NCBI GenBank assembly: GCA_031266665.1
Contig: JAISAO010000096.1
Location: 17,868 to 81,867 of the forward strand
Length of the DNA stretch: 64,000 bases
Direction: 5' to 3'
Origin: Propionibacteriaceae bacterium
GTDB lineage: Bacteria; Actinomycetota; Actinomycetes; Propionibacteriales; Propionibacteriaceae
Part shown: one piece after another, positions 34,522 through 45,688 of the stretch
How the letters are laid out: each line of letters starts with the position of its first letter
Numbering within the stretch: position 1 is the stretch's first letter
Position numbers and translations under genes: made by a program
Notes under the pieces: generated by a model
Databases searched by the model: none
The model's input: the letters and a program-made list of their open reading frames with translations, nothing else
What the model was told of the DNA's origin: nothing

Positions 34522-37145
34522 CCGAGACAGCCGTCAAGGCCAACCCGGAGCTGGTCACCGTCACCGTCGACGGCCGCGCCGTCGAGGTGCCCAAGGGCAC
34601 GCCGGTCATCCGGGCGGCCGAGTTGGCCGGCGTCGTCATCCCCCGTTTCTGTGACCACCCGCTGCTGGAGCCGATCGGGGCCTGCCGCCAATGCCTGGTC
34701 GAGATCCCCGACGCCGGCAACGGCCGCGGCTTCCCCGTCCCCCAGGCCAGTTGCACCACCGTGGCCGCCCAAGGCATGAGAGTGGAGACGGCGGCCACCT
34801 CGGCCAAGGCCAAGGCCGCCCAGGAGGGCGTCCTGGAGCTGCTGCTGATCAACCACCCGCTGGACTGCCCGATCTGCGACAAGGGCGGCGAGTGCCCGCT
34901 GCAGAACCAGGCCATGGCTCAGGGCCGGCTCCAGTCCCGCTTCGACGGTGTTAAACGCCGCTTCCCCAAGTCACAGCCCTTGTCGGCCCAGTTGTGGTTG
35001 GACCGGGAGCGCTGTGTGCTCTGCTCGCGCTGCGTCCGCTTCGCCGACCAGATCGCCGGCGACGACCAGTTGAGCCTGGTGGAGCGCGGCGCCAGGTCCC
35101 AGGTGGCGGTCCAGCCGGGCCAGCCCTTCACCAGCTACTTCGCCGGCAACACGGTCCAAATCTGCCCCGTCGGCGCCCTCACCAGCCAGTCCTACCGTTT
35201 CGCCGCCCGGCCCTTCGACCTGGTGTCGACGGTCACGACCTGCGAGGGCTGCGCCGCCGGCTGCCAGTTGCGGGTGGACCACCGCCACTACCAGGTCAAG
35301 CGCCGCCTGGCCGGCGACCTGCCAGCGGTCAACCAGGAGTGGAACTGCGACCGGGGCCGCTTCGGCTTCGTCTCCGAGCGGGGGCCGGACCGGTTGACCG
35401 TGCCGCTGCTGCGTCGCGACGGCCAGTTGGTCGAGGCCAGTTGGACCGAGGCTCTGGCCGCCGCCGCCGCCGGCCTGAGCCGGGCCGGGGCGGCCGTCGG
35501 GGTGCTGACCGGCGGCCGGCTGACCCGGGAGACGGCCTACGCCCACGCCCGCTTCGCCCGCGCCGTGCTGGGCAGCAACGACATCGACTTCCGGGCCCGG
35601 GCGCTGTCGGCCGAGGAGACCGGCTTCCTGGCCGCCTGGCAGACCGACCCGGGCCAGCCGGTGACCTACGCCGACCTGGACCAGGCCGAACAAGTCGTCC
35701 TGGTCGGCCTGGAGCCGGAGGACGAGGCCCCCATCGTCTTCCTGCGGCTGCGCCGGGCCGTCCGCCAACACCGCCTCCAGGTCACGACCATCGCCGCCCG
35801 CCGCTCGCCCGGCTCGGCCAAGCTCGACGCCCGCCTGATCGCCACCGCTCCCGGCCAGGAGGCCGCCCAACTGGCGGCCCTCGACCTGGGGGCCGGCAGC
35901 ATCGTCTTGGGGGGCGAGCGCCTGGCCCAAAGCCCCGGAGCGCTGACCGCCCTGGCGGCCGTCGTCCGCAAGGGCGGGCGCTGGGCCTGGCTGCCCCGCC
36001 GCCCGGGCGAGGTCGGGGCGCTCGAGGCCGGGGCCTTCCCCGCCCTGTGGCCCCAGGGCCAGCCGGTGGGGTCCGAGGCCGTGGCCCGGGTCTGGGGGTC
36101 GGGCCTGCCGACCGCCCCGGGCCGCGACAGCCTGGCCCAAGTGGCGGCCCTGGCCGACGGCTCTTTGAGGGCCGCCGTCTGGTCCGGGGTGGAGCTGGCC
36201 GACCTGCCCGACCCGGCCGCCGCCCGCGCCGGATTGGAGCGGGCCGATTTCGTGTTGTCGTTGGAGCGCCGCCTGTCCGAGGCCGCCCAACTGGCCGACG
36301 TGGTGCTGCCGGTGGCCCCCCTGGAGGAGACCAGCGGCTCCTTCCGCAACTGGGAGCGCCGCCTGTCGCCCGTCGCCCAGGTGATCGGCCGCCCCGGCAC
36401 GCCGATGACCGAGATCCGGGTCCTGGCCGCCTTGGCCGACGCCTTGGGCGTCCCCCTGGGCTTCCGCACGCCGGACGAGGCGGCGGCCGAGCTGGACCAG
36501 ATCGAGCCGCCCGCCCGGCCGGCCGAGGCCGCGCCGGACGCCGCCGCGACCACCCCAGTGGCCGCCGTCGTCCCCGCGCCGGACCCAGCCTTGACCACCC
36601 CAGTGGCCGCCGCCGTCCCCGCGCCCGCCCGCGCCGCCGTTCCCGCGCCCGCCGTCTGGACCGTTGGTCCGGCCAACGCCGCGCCGGACCCAGTCTTGGC
36701 CACGCCAGTGGTCGCCGACCCCGCCGCCGAGGCCGCTGGCCCGGCCATTCCCGCGCCCGCCGCCCCGGCTGATCCCGCCGCTCTCGGCCCCGGGGAGGCC
36801 GTGTTGGCGACCTGGCGCGAGTTGTTGGACGACGCCCGGCTGCTCGACCACGAGCCGGCCCTGCGGGCCTCGGCCCGGCCGGTGGCCGCCCGGCTCAATC
36901 CGGCCACCGCCGCCGCCCTCGGCCTGGACGACGCCCGGCGGGTGACGCTGGGCGGGCTGGAGTTCGACCTGGTGATCGATCCGACGGTAGCCGATAACGT
37001 GGTCTGGGCCCCCAGCCGGGCGCCGGGGCTCAACCTGGCGGTCGCCGGACTGACGCCGGGCCGGGCCGTGGCCGTGACCCCGGTGGCCGTGGCCCCGGCA
37101 GCCGTGGACCCGGCGGAGCGGCCGAGTGAGGAGGCCCAAGCATGA
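34518..37145 (+). CDS. nuoG: NADH-quinone oxidoreductase subunit G with Ala/Pro-rich linker
   Basis: The 875-residue subunit is the largest of complex I. It has an N-terminal 2Fe-2S domain (C45, GACRQC at 55-59, C79), a His/Cys 4Fe-4S segment (DCPICDKGGECPLQ), further 4Fe-4S ligands (CVLCSRCVRF), and a molybdopterin-oxidoreductase-like body without cofactor function. A linker at about 674-760 consists of repeated Pro-Ala-Val units such as TTPVAAAVPAPA, encoded by repetitive DNA. It separates the main body from the C-terminal beta-barrel-like domain. Confidence 0.93.
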   Translation: MTETAVKANPELVTVTVDGRAVEVPKGTPVIRAAELAGVVIPRFCDHPLLEPIGACRQCLVEIPDAGNGRGFPVPQASCTTVAAQGMRVETAATSAKAKAAQEGVLELLLINHPLDCPICDKGGECPLQNQAMAQGRLQSRFDGVKRRFPKSQPLSAQLWLDRERCVLCSRCVRFADQIAGDDQLSLVERGARSQVAVQPGQPFTSYFAGNTVQICPVGALTSQSYRFAARPFDLVSTVTTCEGCAAGCQLRVDHRHYQVKRRLAGDLPAVNQEWNCDRGRFGFVSERGPDRLTVPLLRRDGQLVEASWTEALAAAAAGLSRAGAAVGVLTGGRLTRETAYAHARFARAVLGSNDIDFRARALSAEETGFLAAWQTDPGQPVTYADLDQAEQVVLVGLEPEDEAPIVFLRLRRAVRQHRLQVTTIAARRSPGSAKLDARLIATAPGQEAAQLAALDLGAGSIVLGGERLAQSPGALTALAAVVRKGGRWAWLPRRPGEVGALEAGAFPALWPQGQPVGSEAVARVWGSGLPTAPGRDSLAQVAALADGSLRAAVWSGVELADLPDPAAARAGLERADFVLSLERRLSEAAQLADVVLPVAPLEETSGSFRNWERRLSPVAQVIGRPGTPMTEIRVLAALADALGVPLGFRTPDEAAAELDQIEPPARPAEAAPDAAATTPVAAVVPAPDPALTTPVAAAVPAPARAAVPAPAVWTVGPANAAPDPVLATPVVADPAAEAAGPAIPAPAAPADPAALGPGEAVLATWRELLDDARLLDHEPALRASARPVAARLNPATAAALGLDDARRVTLGGLEFDLVIDPTVADNVVWAPSRAPGLNLAVAGLTPGRAVAVTPVAVAPAAVDPAERPSEEAQA
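36540..36800 (+). repeat. Repetitive DNA encoding the Ala/Pro linker of NuoG
   Basis: Units containing CCCAGTGGCCGCC and CCCCGCGCCGGACCCAG recur several times in frame. They encode PVAA and PAPDP repeats between two folded domains, so length change is probably tolerated. Confidence 0.6.
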
Positions 37146-38623
37146 CCCTGAACTTGACTTTGTTGCAGACCGACTACCACGACCCCTGGTGGATCGTGCT
37201 GATCAAGGTGGTCGGCTTCTTCGTCTTCCTGCTGGTCTGCATGATCGTCGAGGTCTGGTTCGAGCGTCGCGCCGTGGGCAAGATGCAACACCGTCTGGGA
37301 CCGATCATGAACGGCCCCTTCGGCCTGGGCCAGACCGTGGCCGAGGCCATGAAATTGCTCTTCAAGGAGGACTTCCGGCCCCAGGGGGCCGACCGCTGGT
37401 TGTTCAGCCTGGCCCCCTTCATCTCGGCCACGGCCGCCTTCACCGCCTGGTCGGTCATCCCCATCGGCGGCGAGGTCAGCCTCTTCGGCCACACCACCAG
37501 CCTGCAGCTGACCGACCTGCCGATGGGCGTGCTATTCGTCTTGTCGATCGCCGCCGTCGGCATCTACGGCATCGTCTTGGCCGGCTGGAGCTCGACCTCG
37601 CCCTACTCCACCCTGGGGGCCATCCGCTCGACCGCCCAGATGGTGTCCTACGAGGTCGCCATGGGCCTGTCGCTGGTGTCGGTCTTCCTCTATTCCTCGA
37701 CCTTGACGACCAGTGGCATCGTGGCCTCCCAGGGGACCGAGCTGGCCTTCCTGTCCGGCCTCCACCTGCCCAACTGGTATTGGCTGCCGCTGTTGCCGGC
37801 CTTCGTCATCTACGCCATCTCGGTGGTGGCCGAGACCAACCGGGCGCCCTTCGACCTGGTGGAGTGCGAGCAAGAACTGGTCTCGGGCTACTGCACCGAC
37901 TACTCCGGTTTCCGCTACGCCAGTTTCTTCTTGGCCGAATACCTCAACATGTTGACCGTCTCCGGCATGGCCGCGACCCTGTTCCTGGGCGGCTACCACG
38001 CGCCCTGGCCCTTCAACCGGCCGGTGGAGGTGGTCGACGGCGTCACCGTCGCCGGCACGGGCCTGCTGGACCACGGCTTCATGGCGCCGGTGCTCGACCT
38101 GCTCAACTCGGGCTGGTTCTCGCCCGTCTGGTTCACCCTCAAGGTCTTCGTCTGCGTCTACGTCTTCGTCTGGCTGCGCGGCACCCTGCCCCGCTTCCGC
38201 TACGACCAGTTCATGAACCTGGGCTGGCGCTGGCTGATCCCGCTGTCGCTGGGCTGGATCGCCTTGATGGCGGTGGTCTTGATGGTGCGCTGGAACCACC
38301 TGCTGACCCGCGACGTCCTACTGGTCGCCCTGGGCCTGCTGGTGGTCTTGTTCCTGGCCTCGCTCTGGCTGAGCCGGGGCTCGGCCCCGCCCCAGGTCCG
38401 CTCCGAGGTCTCCCGCCGCCCGGAGCCGGACCCGGCCTTCGACCCCTGGGCCGGCGGCTACCCGGTGCCGCCGCCGCCCGGAGCCGGGCGCGGCCGGCTG
38501 GAGGCCGCCGGGGGCAGACCGGCGCTGACCCCCCAGCCAGACGATCTGGTCCTGGTGGTGGCCGAGTCCGGCGAGACGACCGGGCCGGCCGCGGCCGCCA
38601 CGACTGACGGGAAGGAGGTCTGA
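37142..38623 (+). CDS. nuoH: NADH-quinone oxidoreductase subunit H
   Basis: The 493-residue membrane subunit joins the peripheral and membrane arms and forms part of the quinone cavity. It has eight or so helices and the conserved loops GKMQHRLGP and [21 protein letters not shown] tail of about 70 residues (about 425-493) is Pro/Gly/Glu-rich and hydrophilic. ATG 37142 overlaps the nuoG stop. Confidence 0.95.
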   Translation: MTLNLTLLQTDYHDPWWIVLIKVVGFFVFLLVCMIVEVWFERRAVGKMQHRLGPIMNGPFGLGQTVAEAMKLLFKEDFRPQGADRWLFSLAPFISATAAFTAWSVIPIGGEVSLFGHTTSLQLTDLPMGVLFVLSIAAVGIYGIVLAGWSSTSPYSTLGAIRSTAQMVSYEVAMGLSLVSVFLYSSTLTTSGIVASQGTELAFLSGLHLPNWYWLPLLPAFVIYAISVVAETNRAPFDLVECEQELVSGYCTDYSGFRYASFFLAEYLNMLTVSGMAATLFLGGYHAPWPFNRPVEVVDGVTVAGTGLLDHGFMAPVLDLLNSGWFSPVWFTLKVFVCVYVFVWLRGTLPRFRYDQFMNLGWRWLIPLSLGWIALMAVVLMVRWNHLLTRDVLLVALGLLVVLFLASLWLSRGSAPPQVRSEVSRRPEPDPAFDPWAGGYPVPPPPGAGRGRLEAAGGRPALTPQPDDLVLVVAESGETTGPAAAATTDGKEV

Positions 38624-38624
38624 G

Positions 38625-39173
38625 ATGGCTTTCCTGGACGCCTGGAAGGGCTTCGCCATCACCTTCGCCACCCAGTTCCGCAAGCCCTTCACCCAGGGCT
38701 ACCCCCAGAAGGGCCGGCAGAAGGTGACGGCGCCGCGCTACCACGGCCGCCATCAGCTCAACCGCTGGCCCGACGGGCTGGAGAAATGCGTCGGCTGCGA
38801 GCTGTGCGCCTGGGTCTGCCCGTCCGACGCCATCTACGTCGAGGGCGGGGCCAACACCGACCAGGAGCGCTACTCCCCGGGCGAGCGTTACGGCCAGGTC
38901 TACCAGATCAACTATCTGCGTTGTATCTTCTGCGGCTTGTGCATCGAGGCCTGCCCGACTAGGGCGCTGACCATGACCAATGAGTTCAAACTGGCCGACA
39001 CCTCCCGGGCCAAGCTGATCTACACCAAGGAAGAGTTGCTGGCGCCGCTGCTGGAGGGGATGGAGGCGCCGCCCCACCCCCGCCGCCTGGACGACGACGA
39101 GCGGGCCTATTTCACCGGCCTGCCCGACACCGGCCCGGACGTCCGCCTGCCGGGGAGGGACTTGGTGGCATGA
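38625..39173 (+). CDS. nuoI: NADH-quinone oxidoreductase subunit I
   Basis: The 182-residue ferredoxin-like subunit holds clusters N6a and N6b in two motifs, [12 protein letters not shown] and [20 protein letters not shown] precedes ATG 38625. It ends with ATGA overlap to nuoJ and has normal length. Confidence 0.96.
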   Translation: MAFLDAWKGFAITFATQFRKPFTQGYPQKGRQKVTAPRYHGRHQLNRWPDGLEKCVGCELCAWVCPSDAIYVEGGANTDQERYSPGERYGQVYQINYLRCIFCGLCIEACPTRALTMTNEFKLADTSRAKLIYTKEELLAPLLEGMEAPPHPRRLDDDERAYFTGLPDTGPDVRLPGRDLVA

Positions 39174-40309
39174 TCGAATTGCTCCCCCTGCTGAGCGGCC
39201 AGGCCGTCACCTTCTGGATCTGCGCCGTCATCGCCATCGTCGGCGCCGTCGGCGTGGTGGCCAGCTCCAAACCGGTCTACTCGGCTTTGTGCCTGGCCCT
39301 GGTGATGGTGGCCCTGGCGGCCATCTACGCCAGTCTGCAAGCCGACTTCTTGTTCGCCGTCCAGATCATCGTCTACACCGGCGCCGTGTTGATGTTGTTC
39401 TTGTTCGTCATCATGCTGGTCGGCGTCTCCAGCCGCGACCACCTGGCCGAGACCCTCAAGGGCCATCGGGTGGCCGCCATCGTGGCCGCCGTCGCCCTGG
39501 TGGCGTTGCTGGCCCTGGCCACCGGCAACGCCTTGACCGACCAGCCGGTCGGCCTCGACGCCATTGAGGCCGACGGCTACCTCCAGGCCCTGGCCCAGTT
39601 GATCTTCCAGCGCTATGTCATCGCCTTCGAGGCCACGGCCGCCTTGTTGATCACCGCCGCCGTGGCCGCCATGGTGCTGGCCCACCCCAAGCGGCTGCGG
39701 CCCAAGCCGGGCCAGGCCGCCTTGATGGGGGAGCGGCTGGCGGCCTACGCCGCCAGCGGTCGCCACCCGGGCCCCCTGCCTGCCTCCGGCGTCACCGCCC
39801 AGCACAACTCTTTGGCCACCCCGGCTCTGCTGCCCGACGGCGCCGTCGCCCTCCAGTCAGTCTCCGCCACGGTGGCCTCCCGGATGCCGCCGGCCAGCCC
39901 GGACGAGCTGATCGGGCCGCTGGCCGCCACCTTGGCCGCCATGAACCAGCCCGCCGCCCTGCCGCCCGGCCCCAGCTCGACCGCCAGTCCGCCGGGCGAG
40001 TCCGGGGAGCCGCCAGACACCTTGGACGAGACCGAGATCGTGACGCCGGACTCTCCCGCCGAGGCTGAGGCCGTGACGCCAGACTCTCCGGACGAGGCTG
40101 AGACCGTGATGGACACCCCGGACGGGGCTGAGGCCGTGACGGCGGACGAGTCTGCCAGTGGGGCTGAGGCCGTGAACTCGGCTGACAGCACGGACGAGGC
40201 TGACACCAAGGACGAGGCCGACACCACGGACAAGGCTGACACCAAGGGCGAGGCGGGCACAAAGACGCCGGTCGCGGACCCGGCCGCCGGGGAAGGAGGC
40301 CAGCCATGA
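39170..40309 (+). CDS. nuoJ: NADH-quinone oxidoreductase subunit J with long acidic repeat tail
   Basis: The first 190 residues of this 379-residue protein form the five-helix NuoJ core, with the pi-bulge helix region [20 protein letters not shown]. The rest is a hydrophilic tail with Ala-Glu-Ala-Val-Thr-Pro-Asp and Ala-Asp-Thr-Lys type repeats (about 280-370), much longer than in common NuoJ proteins. The tail should face the cytoplasm or outside as a disordered segment. Confidence 0.93.
   Translation: MIELLPLLSGQAVTFWICAVIAIVGAVGVVASSKPVYSALCLALVMVALAAIYASLQADFLFAVQIIVYTGAVLMLFLFVIMLVGVSSRDHLAETLKGHRVAAIVAAVALVALLALATGNALTDQPVGLDAIEADGYLQALAQLIFQRYVIAFEATAALLITAAVAAMVLAHPKRLRPKPGQAALMGERLAAYAASGRHPGPLPASGVTAQHNSLATPALLPDGAVALQSVSATVASRMPPASPDELIGPLAATLAAMNQPAALPPGPSSTASPPGESGEPPDTLDETEIVTPDSPAEAEAVTPDSPDEAETVMDTPDGAEAVTADESASGAEAVNSADSTDEADTKDEADTTDKADTKGEAGTKTPVADPAAGEGGQP
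40020..40260 (+). repeat. Repetitive DNA encoding the acidic NuoJ tail
   Basis: In-frame units such as GAGGCTGAGGCCGTGACG and GACGAGGCTGACACC recur about ten times. They produce Glu/Asp/Ala/Thr-rich peptide repeats at the C-terminus of NuoJ. Confidence 0.6.
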
Positions 40310-40605
40310 ACCCCGACCTCTATCTGGTCCTGGCCGCCATCTTGTTCACCGTCGGGCTGGTCGGCTTCATCATCCGGCGCAACGCCCTGATCTTGTTCAT
40401 GTCGACGGAGTTGATGCTCAACGCCGCCAACCTGGTGCTGGTGTCCTCCAGCTGGGTCCAGGGCAAGCTGGACGGCCAGGTGGCCGCCTTCTTCGTCATG
40501 GTGGTGGCGGCGGCCGAGGTGGTCGTCGGCCTGTCCTTGATCGTGACCATTTTCCGGGCCCGCCGCTCGACCTCGGTCGACTCCGAGAGTTTGTTGAAGG
40601 GGTGA
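40306..40605 (+). CDS. nuoK: NADH-quinone oxidoreductase subunit K
   Basis: The 99-residue, three-helix membrane subunit has the two buried Glu residues in [13 protein letters not shown] and [13 protein letters not shown] that are needed for proton transfer. It overlaps nuoJ (ATGA) and nuoL (GTGA). Confidence 0.96.
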   Translation: MNPDLYLVLAAILFTVGLVGFIIRRNALILFMSTELMLNAANLVLVSSSWVQGKLDGQVAAFFVMVVAAAEVVVGLSLIVTIFRARRSTSVDSESLLKG

Positions 40606-42527
40606 TCGCGGTGCTGACATTGGAAACTCTGGTGCCGACGGTGGCCAGCGGGTCATTCGTCTGGGCCTGGCTGCTGATCGCCCTGCCGCTGGGCTCGGCC
40701 GCCCTCTTGCTGGTGGCCGGCAAAGCGGCCAACGCCTGGGGCCACTGGCTGGCCGTCTTGGCGCCGCTGGCCAGCTTCGCCCTGGCCCTGGTCTACTTCA
40801 TCGACCTGCTGGGCCGCCCGACGGCCGAGCGGTCGGTCCGGGACCAGGTCTACTCCTGGATCACGACCGGCGGCTGGGACTTCAGCCTGGCCCTGCAATT
40901 GGACCCGTTGTCGCTGCTCTTCTTGCTGCTGGTGACCGGCGTCGGCTCGCTGATCCACATCTACTCCCTGGGCTACATGGCCCACGACCCCAACCGGCGG
41001 CGTTTCTTCGCCTACCTCAACTTGTTCATCGCCGCCATGTTGATATTGGTGCTGGCCGACGACTACCTGGTCTTGTTCGTCGGCTGGGAGGGCGTCGGCC
41101 TGGCCAGCTACCTGCTGATCTCGTTCTGGCAGGAGCGCCCGTCGGCCGCCGCCGCCGGCAAGAAAGCCTTCATCGTCAACCGGGTGGGCGACCTGGGGCT
41201 GCTGCTGGCCATCTTCACCTGTCTGGCCATGTTCGGCTCGACCAAGTTCACGGTCGTCAACGCCGGCGTGGGCCAGGTCTCGTCCGGCTGGGCCGCCTTC
41301 CTCGGCTTCATGCTGCTGCTGGCCGCCTGCGGCAAGTCGGCCCAGGTGCCATTGCAAACCTGGTTGCTGGACGCCATGGAGGGTCCGACGCCGGTCTCGG
41401 CCCTGATCCACGCCGCCACCATGGTGACGGCCGGCGTCTATTTGGTGGTCCGCTCCGGCGCGGTCTACGCCCAGGCCCCGTCCGCCCAACTGGCCGTGGC
41501 CATCGTCGGCACCGTCACCTTGCTGGTCGGCGCCTGGATCGGCTGCGCCAAGGACGACATCAAGAAGGTCCTGGCCGGCTCCACCATGTCCCAGATCGGC
41601 TACATGATGCTGGCCGCCGGCATCGGCCCGGCCGGCTACGCCTTCGCCATCTTCCACCTGCTGACCCACGGCTTCTTCAAGGCCAATATGTTCTTGGGCG
41701 CCGGCTCGATCATGCACGCCACCGACGGCGACGTCGACATGCGCCACTACGGCGGCCTGGCCAAGGTCATGCGCATCACCTTCGTCACCTTCGCCGCCGG
41801 CTATCTGGCCATCATCGGCCTGCCCTTCTTCTCCGGGGCCTACTCCAAGGACCACATCATCGAGGCCGCCTGGGAGCAGCAGCCGGTCCTGGGGGCCCTG
41901 GCCCTGCTCGGCGCCGGCGTCACCGCCTTCTACATGACCCGGCTGATGCTGATGACCTTCTTCGGTCACAAGCGTTGGCGCGAGGGTGTTAAGCCGCACG
42001 AGTCGCCGGCCGTGATGTGGGGGCCGCTGGTGCTGCTGGCCCTGGGCTCGGCCGGGCTGGGCATGGTCTTGAACGGCTGGATCGGCCGTTGGCTGGAGCC
42101 CATCGGGGCCGAGGCCCCGGCCCACGCCAGTTGGCTGCCGGACTTCTCTAACTGGTTGTCCTTCGCCGTCCTGGGCGTGGTGGCGGTGGGCGTGGTGATC
42201 GCCTGGCTGGTCTTCGGCCGTCGGCCGGTGCCGGACCAGCCGCCGCAGCAAGTGTCGCCGCTGACCACCATCGGCCGCCACGATCTCTACGTCGACCAGG
42301 CCTACGTCAGCGGTATAGCCGGCGGGACCTACGCCCTGGGCAATGGCTTGGCCCGCTTCGACGACCGCGGCCTGGACAAGGCCGTGGACGGCCTCGGGCT
42401 CGGCGCCCAGGGGGCCGGCTGGCTGGCCCGACGCTGGCAGAACGGCTACGTCCGCAGTTACGGCCTGACCATGCTGATCGGCCTGCTGGCCGTCGGCGTG
42501 GTCCTGATCTTGACCCAACTGGTCTGA
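40602..42527 (+). CDS. nuoL: NADH-quinone oxidoreductase subunit L
   Basis: The 641-residue antiporter-like subunit is the distal proton pump and bears the long lateral helix at its C-terminus. Key segments are [39 protein letters not shown] and [18 protein letters not shown], with the conserved Lys and Glu residues of the channel. GTG 40602 overlaps the nuoK stop. Confidence 0.95.
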   Translation: MIAVLTLETLVPTVASGSFVWAWLLIALPLGSAALLLVAGKAANAWGHWLAVLAPLASFALALVYFIDLLGRPTAERSVRDQVYSWITTGGWDFSLALQLDPLSLLFLLLVTGVGSLIHIYSLGYMAHDPNRRRFFAYLNLFIAAMLILVLADDYLVLFVGWEGVGLASYLLISFWQERPSAAAAGKKAFIVNRVGDLGLLLAIFTCLAMFGSTKFTVVNAGVGQVSSGWAAFLGFMLLLAACGKSAQVPLQTWLLDAMEGPTPVSALIHAATMVTAGVYLVVRSGAVYAQAPSAQLAVAIVGTVTLLVGAWIGCAKDDIKKVLAGSTMSQIGYMMLAAGIGPAGYAFAIFHLLTHGFFKANMFLGAGSIMHATDGDVDMRHYGGLAKVMRITFVTFAAGYLAIIGLPFFSGAYSKDHIIEAAWEQQPVLGALALLGAGVTAFYMTRLMLMTFFGHKRWREGVKPHESPAVMWGPLVLLALGSAGLGMVLNGWIGRWLEPIGAEAPAHASWLPDFSNWLSFAVLGVVAVGVVIAWLVFGRRPVPDQPPQQVSPLTTIGRHDLYVDQAYVSGIAGGTYALGNGLARFDDRGLDKAVDGLGLGAQGAGWLARRWQNGYVRSYGLTMLIGLLAVGVVLILTQLV

Positions 42528-42540
42528 GGGAGTGGTTGCG

Positions 42541-44064
42541 ATGACTTGGTTGACCACCGTCTTGGCCCTCCTGCCGCTGCTCGGCGCCGCCGCCTGCGCC
42601 CTGTCCAAGCCGGGCGCCGCCCGCCAGGTCGGCCTGGTGGCCGCCGGGGCCACACTGGGGCTGGGGGCCGTGGTGGCGGTGCTGTGGTGGCGCGGCCACG
42701 ACCTGAGCCAGTCGGTGGCCTGGCTGCCGGCCCTGGGCTCGTCCTACGACCTCAGCCTGGACGGCGTGGGGGTGGCGATGGTGGCGCTGACCGTCTTCTT
42801 GACGCCGCTGGTGCTGGTGGCGGAGTGGAAGGTGGCCGAGGGCGGCCGGCGCTGGGGGGCCAAGGTCTACAGCGCCTTGATCCTGGCGGTCGAGTCCTGC
42901 GCCCTATTCGTCTTCATGACCGGCGACGTGATGGTGTTCTACCTCTTCTTCGAGGCCGGTCTGATCCCGATGTACTTCCTGATCGCCGGTTGGGGGCAGA
43001 ACCAGGCCCAGGCCCGCTCGGCCGCGCTCAAGTTCCTGCTCTTCGGCTTGGCCGGCGGGCTGGTGCTGCTGGGGGCCGTGGTGGGCACGGCCGCCCTGTC
43101 GGCCCAGGCCACGGGCGGGGAGATCAGCCTCAACCTGGCCCGGCTGGCCGAACTCGACCTGGGCGGGTCAACCTTGGCCAAGGTCACGCTGGTGGCCTTC
43201 TTTGTGGCCTTCGCCCTCAAAGCCCCGATGGTCCCGGCCCACACCTGGCTGCCGGCCGCCGCCGCCCAATCGACCCCCGGCGGCGCCGCCTTGATGGTCG
43301 GCGTGCTGGACAAGCTCGGCACCTTCGGCATGATCCGTTTCTGTGTCGCCCTGTTCCCGGGCGAGTCGGCCTGGGCCACCCCGGCGGTGGTCGTGCTAGC
43401 CCTGGTGTCGATCTTCTACGGCGCCCTGGCCGCCATCGGCCAGCAGAACCTGATGCGCCTGGTGGCCTTCACCTCGATCTCGCACTTCGGCTTCATGGTC
43501 TTGGGCATCTTCGCCCTGACCACGCCGGCCATGACCGGCTCGATCTTCTACATGGTCAACCACGGCCTGTCCACCGGGGCGTTGTTCCTGCTGGTCGGCT
43601 ATCTGGCCCACCGCCGCGGCTCGGCCGAGATCACCGCCTTCGGCGGCGTGGCCAAGCTGGCCCCGGTGCTGGCCGGCTTCACCCTGGTGGCCGGCCTGGC
43701 CGGTTGCGCCCTGCCCGGGACGTCGAGCTTCGTGTCCGAGTTCCTGGTCATGTCCGGGACCTGGCCCCGCTTCCACATCGTCGCCGGGATCGCCGCCGGC
43801 GGCACCATCTTGGCCGCCTTGTACATCTTGTGGATGTACCAACGGGTCATGACCGGGACGCCAACCGACGAGGTGGTGGCCCAAGTGGGCGAGATCGACT
43901 GGCGCGAGCGACTGGCGGTGGCGCCGTTGCTGATCGCCCTGCTGGGGTTGGGCTTCTTCCCCCGGCCGGCGCTGGCCGTGATCGAGCCGGCCAGCCAACA
44001 GATCACGGCCCAGGCCGGGGGCCAGGCGCTGGAACCGGTCGTTGACCTGGGAGGGAACGACTGA
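42541..44064 (+). CDS. nuoM: NADH-quinone oxidoreductase subunit M
   Basis: The 507-residue antiporter-like proton pump has the EAGLIPMYFLIAGWG segment and the KAPMVPAHTWLPAA...STPGGAAL loop of the family. I chose ATG 42541 over GTG 42532 because the GAGGGAG ribosome binding site is correctly spaced only for the ATG. Its last base is the first of nuoN. Confidence 0.94.
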   Translation: MTWLTTVLALLPLLGAAACALSKPGAARQVGLVAAGATLGLGAVVAVLWWRGHDLSQSVAWLPALGSSYDLSLDGVGVAMVALTVFLTPLVLVAEWKVAEGGRRWGAKVYSALILAVESCALFVFMTGDVMVFYLFFEAGLIPMYFLIAGWGQNQAQARSAALKFLLFGLAGGLVLLGAVVGTAALSAQATGGEISLNLARLAELDLGGSTLAKVTLVAFFVAFALKAPMVPAHTWLPAAAAQSTPGGAALMVGVLDKLGTFGMIRFCVALFPGESAWATPAVVVLALVSIFYGALAAIGQQNLMRLVAFTSISHFGFMVLGIFALTTPAMTGSIFYMVNHGLSTGALFLLVGYLAHRRGSAEITAFGGVAKLAPVLAGFTLVAGLAGCALPGTSSFVSEFLVMSGTWPRFHIVAGIAAGGTILAALYILWMYQRVMTGTPTDEVVAQVGEIDWRERLAVAPLLIALLGLGFFPRPALAVIEPASQQITAQAGGQALEPVVDLGGND

Positions 44065-45686
44065 TGATCTGGCTCGAGTTCACCGCCCCGGCCATCGACT
44101 ACGCCCGGCTGGCCCCCTTCATCATCGTCTTGGGCGCGGCCTGTCTGGGCGTGCTGGTGGAAGCCTTCGTCGAGCGGACCTGGCGCCACGAGGTCCAGAC
44201 CGGCCTGTCCGTCATCGCCTTGCTGGGGGCCGTCGTGGCCGTCATCGCCCAGTGGGACTCCTACGGCTTGGCCGACTCGGTGGCGGGGTCCGGGGCCGGT
44301 CTGATCGGCTTCGACTTCGGCTCGGTCATGATCGACGGGCCGACCCAGATCGCCTGGCTGACCCTGCTCGGCTTCACCTTGCTGAGCCTGCTGTTGTTCG
44401 CCGAGCGGTCCGTCCACGGCGGCCATAGCGCCTTCACCTCGGCCGCCGCCGCCATCCCCGGGTCGCGCTCCGAGGCCGAGGCCACGTCCGCCCAGTTGGA
44501 GCACGCCGAGGTCTTCCCCCTGGCCCTGTTCTCCCTGGCCGGCATGATGCTGCTGACTGCTGGACAAGATCTATTGGTCATGTTCGTGGCCTTGGAGATT
44601 CTGTCGCTGCCGCTGTACGTCCTGGCCGCCCTGGCCCGCCACCGCCGCTTGGGCTCGCAAGAGGCCGCCCTGAAGTACTTCCTGCTGGGGGCCGCCGCCT
44701 CGGGCATGTTCTTGTTCGGCGCCGCCCTGCTCTTCGCCTACTCGGGCTCCTTCGACCTGGCCGGGCTGGCCCTGGCCCAGACCGCCGGTGTGGGCTCGGA
44801 CTGGCTGCTGATCGCCGGGTTGGCCCTGGTGGCCGCCGGGCTGTTGTTCAAGATCGGGGCCGTGCCCTTCCACCAGTGGGCCCCGGACGTCTACCAAGGT
44901 GCGCCCACCCCGGTGACCGGCTTCATGTCCGTGGCCACCAAGGTGGCGGCCGTTTTCGCCCTGCTGCGCCTGTTCTACGTCGGCCTGGGGCCGTCCTGGT
45001 GGACCTGGCGGCCGGTTTTCGTGGTGGCCGCCATCGCCACCATGGCGTTGGGGGCCGTGGTCGGCATCGTCCAGAGCGACGTCAAACGCCTGTTGGCCTA
45101 CTCCTCGATCACCCACGCCGGCTTCATCCTGGTGGGCGTGGCCGGGGCCTTCACCGCCGTCAGTCTGGCGGCCGACGGCACGATCAGCCACGCCCTGGGC
45201 TCGGTGGCCTCGATCACCACCTACCTGGTGGCCTACGGCTGTGCCACCCTGGGCTGCTTCGCCTGTGTCACCTTGGTCCAGTCCCAGGGCCGCGAGGCCA
45301 CCGACCTGGCCGCCTGGTCCGGCCTGGGCCGGTCCAAGCCCTGGTTCGGCGCGGTCATGCTGATCAGCCTGCTGAGCCTGGCAGGCATCCCGCTGACGGC
45401 CGGTTTCGTGGGCAAGCTGACGGTCTTCGTGGCGGCCTGGCGGGGCGGCCTGTGGTGGCTGGTGCTGGTCGCCATCGTCTTGTCGGTGGTGGCGGTCTAC
45501 GTCTACTTCCGCCTGGTCGCGGTGCTGTTCTTCCAACCGCCCCGCCCCGGCGTCGAGGTCAAAACCCCCGGCCCGGCCACAGTGGTGGTGTTGGCCCTGT
45601 CGGTCTTGGGCACCTTGGCCTTCGGCCTGGTCCCGGGCCCTTTGACCAAGCTACTGGCCAGCGTCGGCGCCTTCCTGGTTCCCTGA
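44064..45686 (+). CDS. nuoN: NADH-quinone oxidoreductase subunit N
   Basis: The 540-residue antiporter-like subunit closes the operon. Conserved segments are FVALEILSLPLYVLAAL, KIGAVPFHQWAPDVYQGAPTPV and LLAYSSITHAGFILVG. The start overlaps nuoM by one base. An inverted repeat follows directly after the stop. Confidence 0.95.
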   Translation: MIWLEFTAPAIDYARLAPFIIVLGAACLGVLVEAFVERTWRHEVQTGLSVIALLGAVVAVIAQWDSYGLADSVAGSGAGLIGFDFGSVMIDGPTQIAWLTLLGFTLLSLLLFAERSVHGGHSAFTSAAAAIPGSRSEAEATSAQLEHAEVFPLALFSLAGMMLLTAGQDLLVMFVALEILSLPLYVLAALARHRRLGSQEAALKYFLLGAAASGMFLFGAALLFAYSGSFDLAGLALAQTAGVGSDWLLIAGLALVAAGLLFKIGAVPFHQWAPDVYQGAPTPVTGFMSVATKVAAVFALLRLFYVGLGPSWWTWRPVFVVAAIATMALGAVVGIVQSDVKRLLAYSSITHAGFILVGVAGAFTAVSLAADGTISHALGSVASITTYLVAYGCATLGCFACVTLVQSQGREATDLAAWSGLGRSKPWFGAVMLISLLSLAGIPLTAGFVGKLTVFVAAWRGGLWWLVLVAIVLSVVAVYVYFRLVAVLFFQPPRPGVEVKTPGPATVVVLALSVLGTLAFGLVPGPLTKLLASVGAFLVP

Positions 45687-45688
45687 CG

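Noticed and set aside
34971..37139. A 722-codon open frame antisense to nuoG, and similar long antisense frames over nuoL and nuoD
   Set aside because: They are shadows of high-GC genes, have no ribosome binding sites or family features, and lie opposite proteins with clear motifs.
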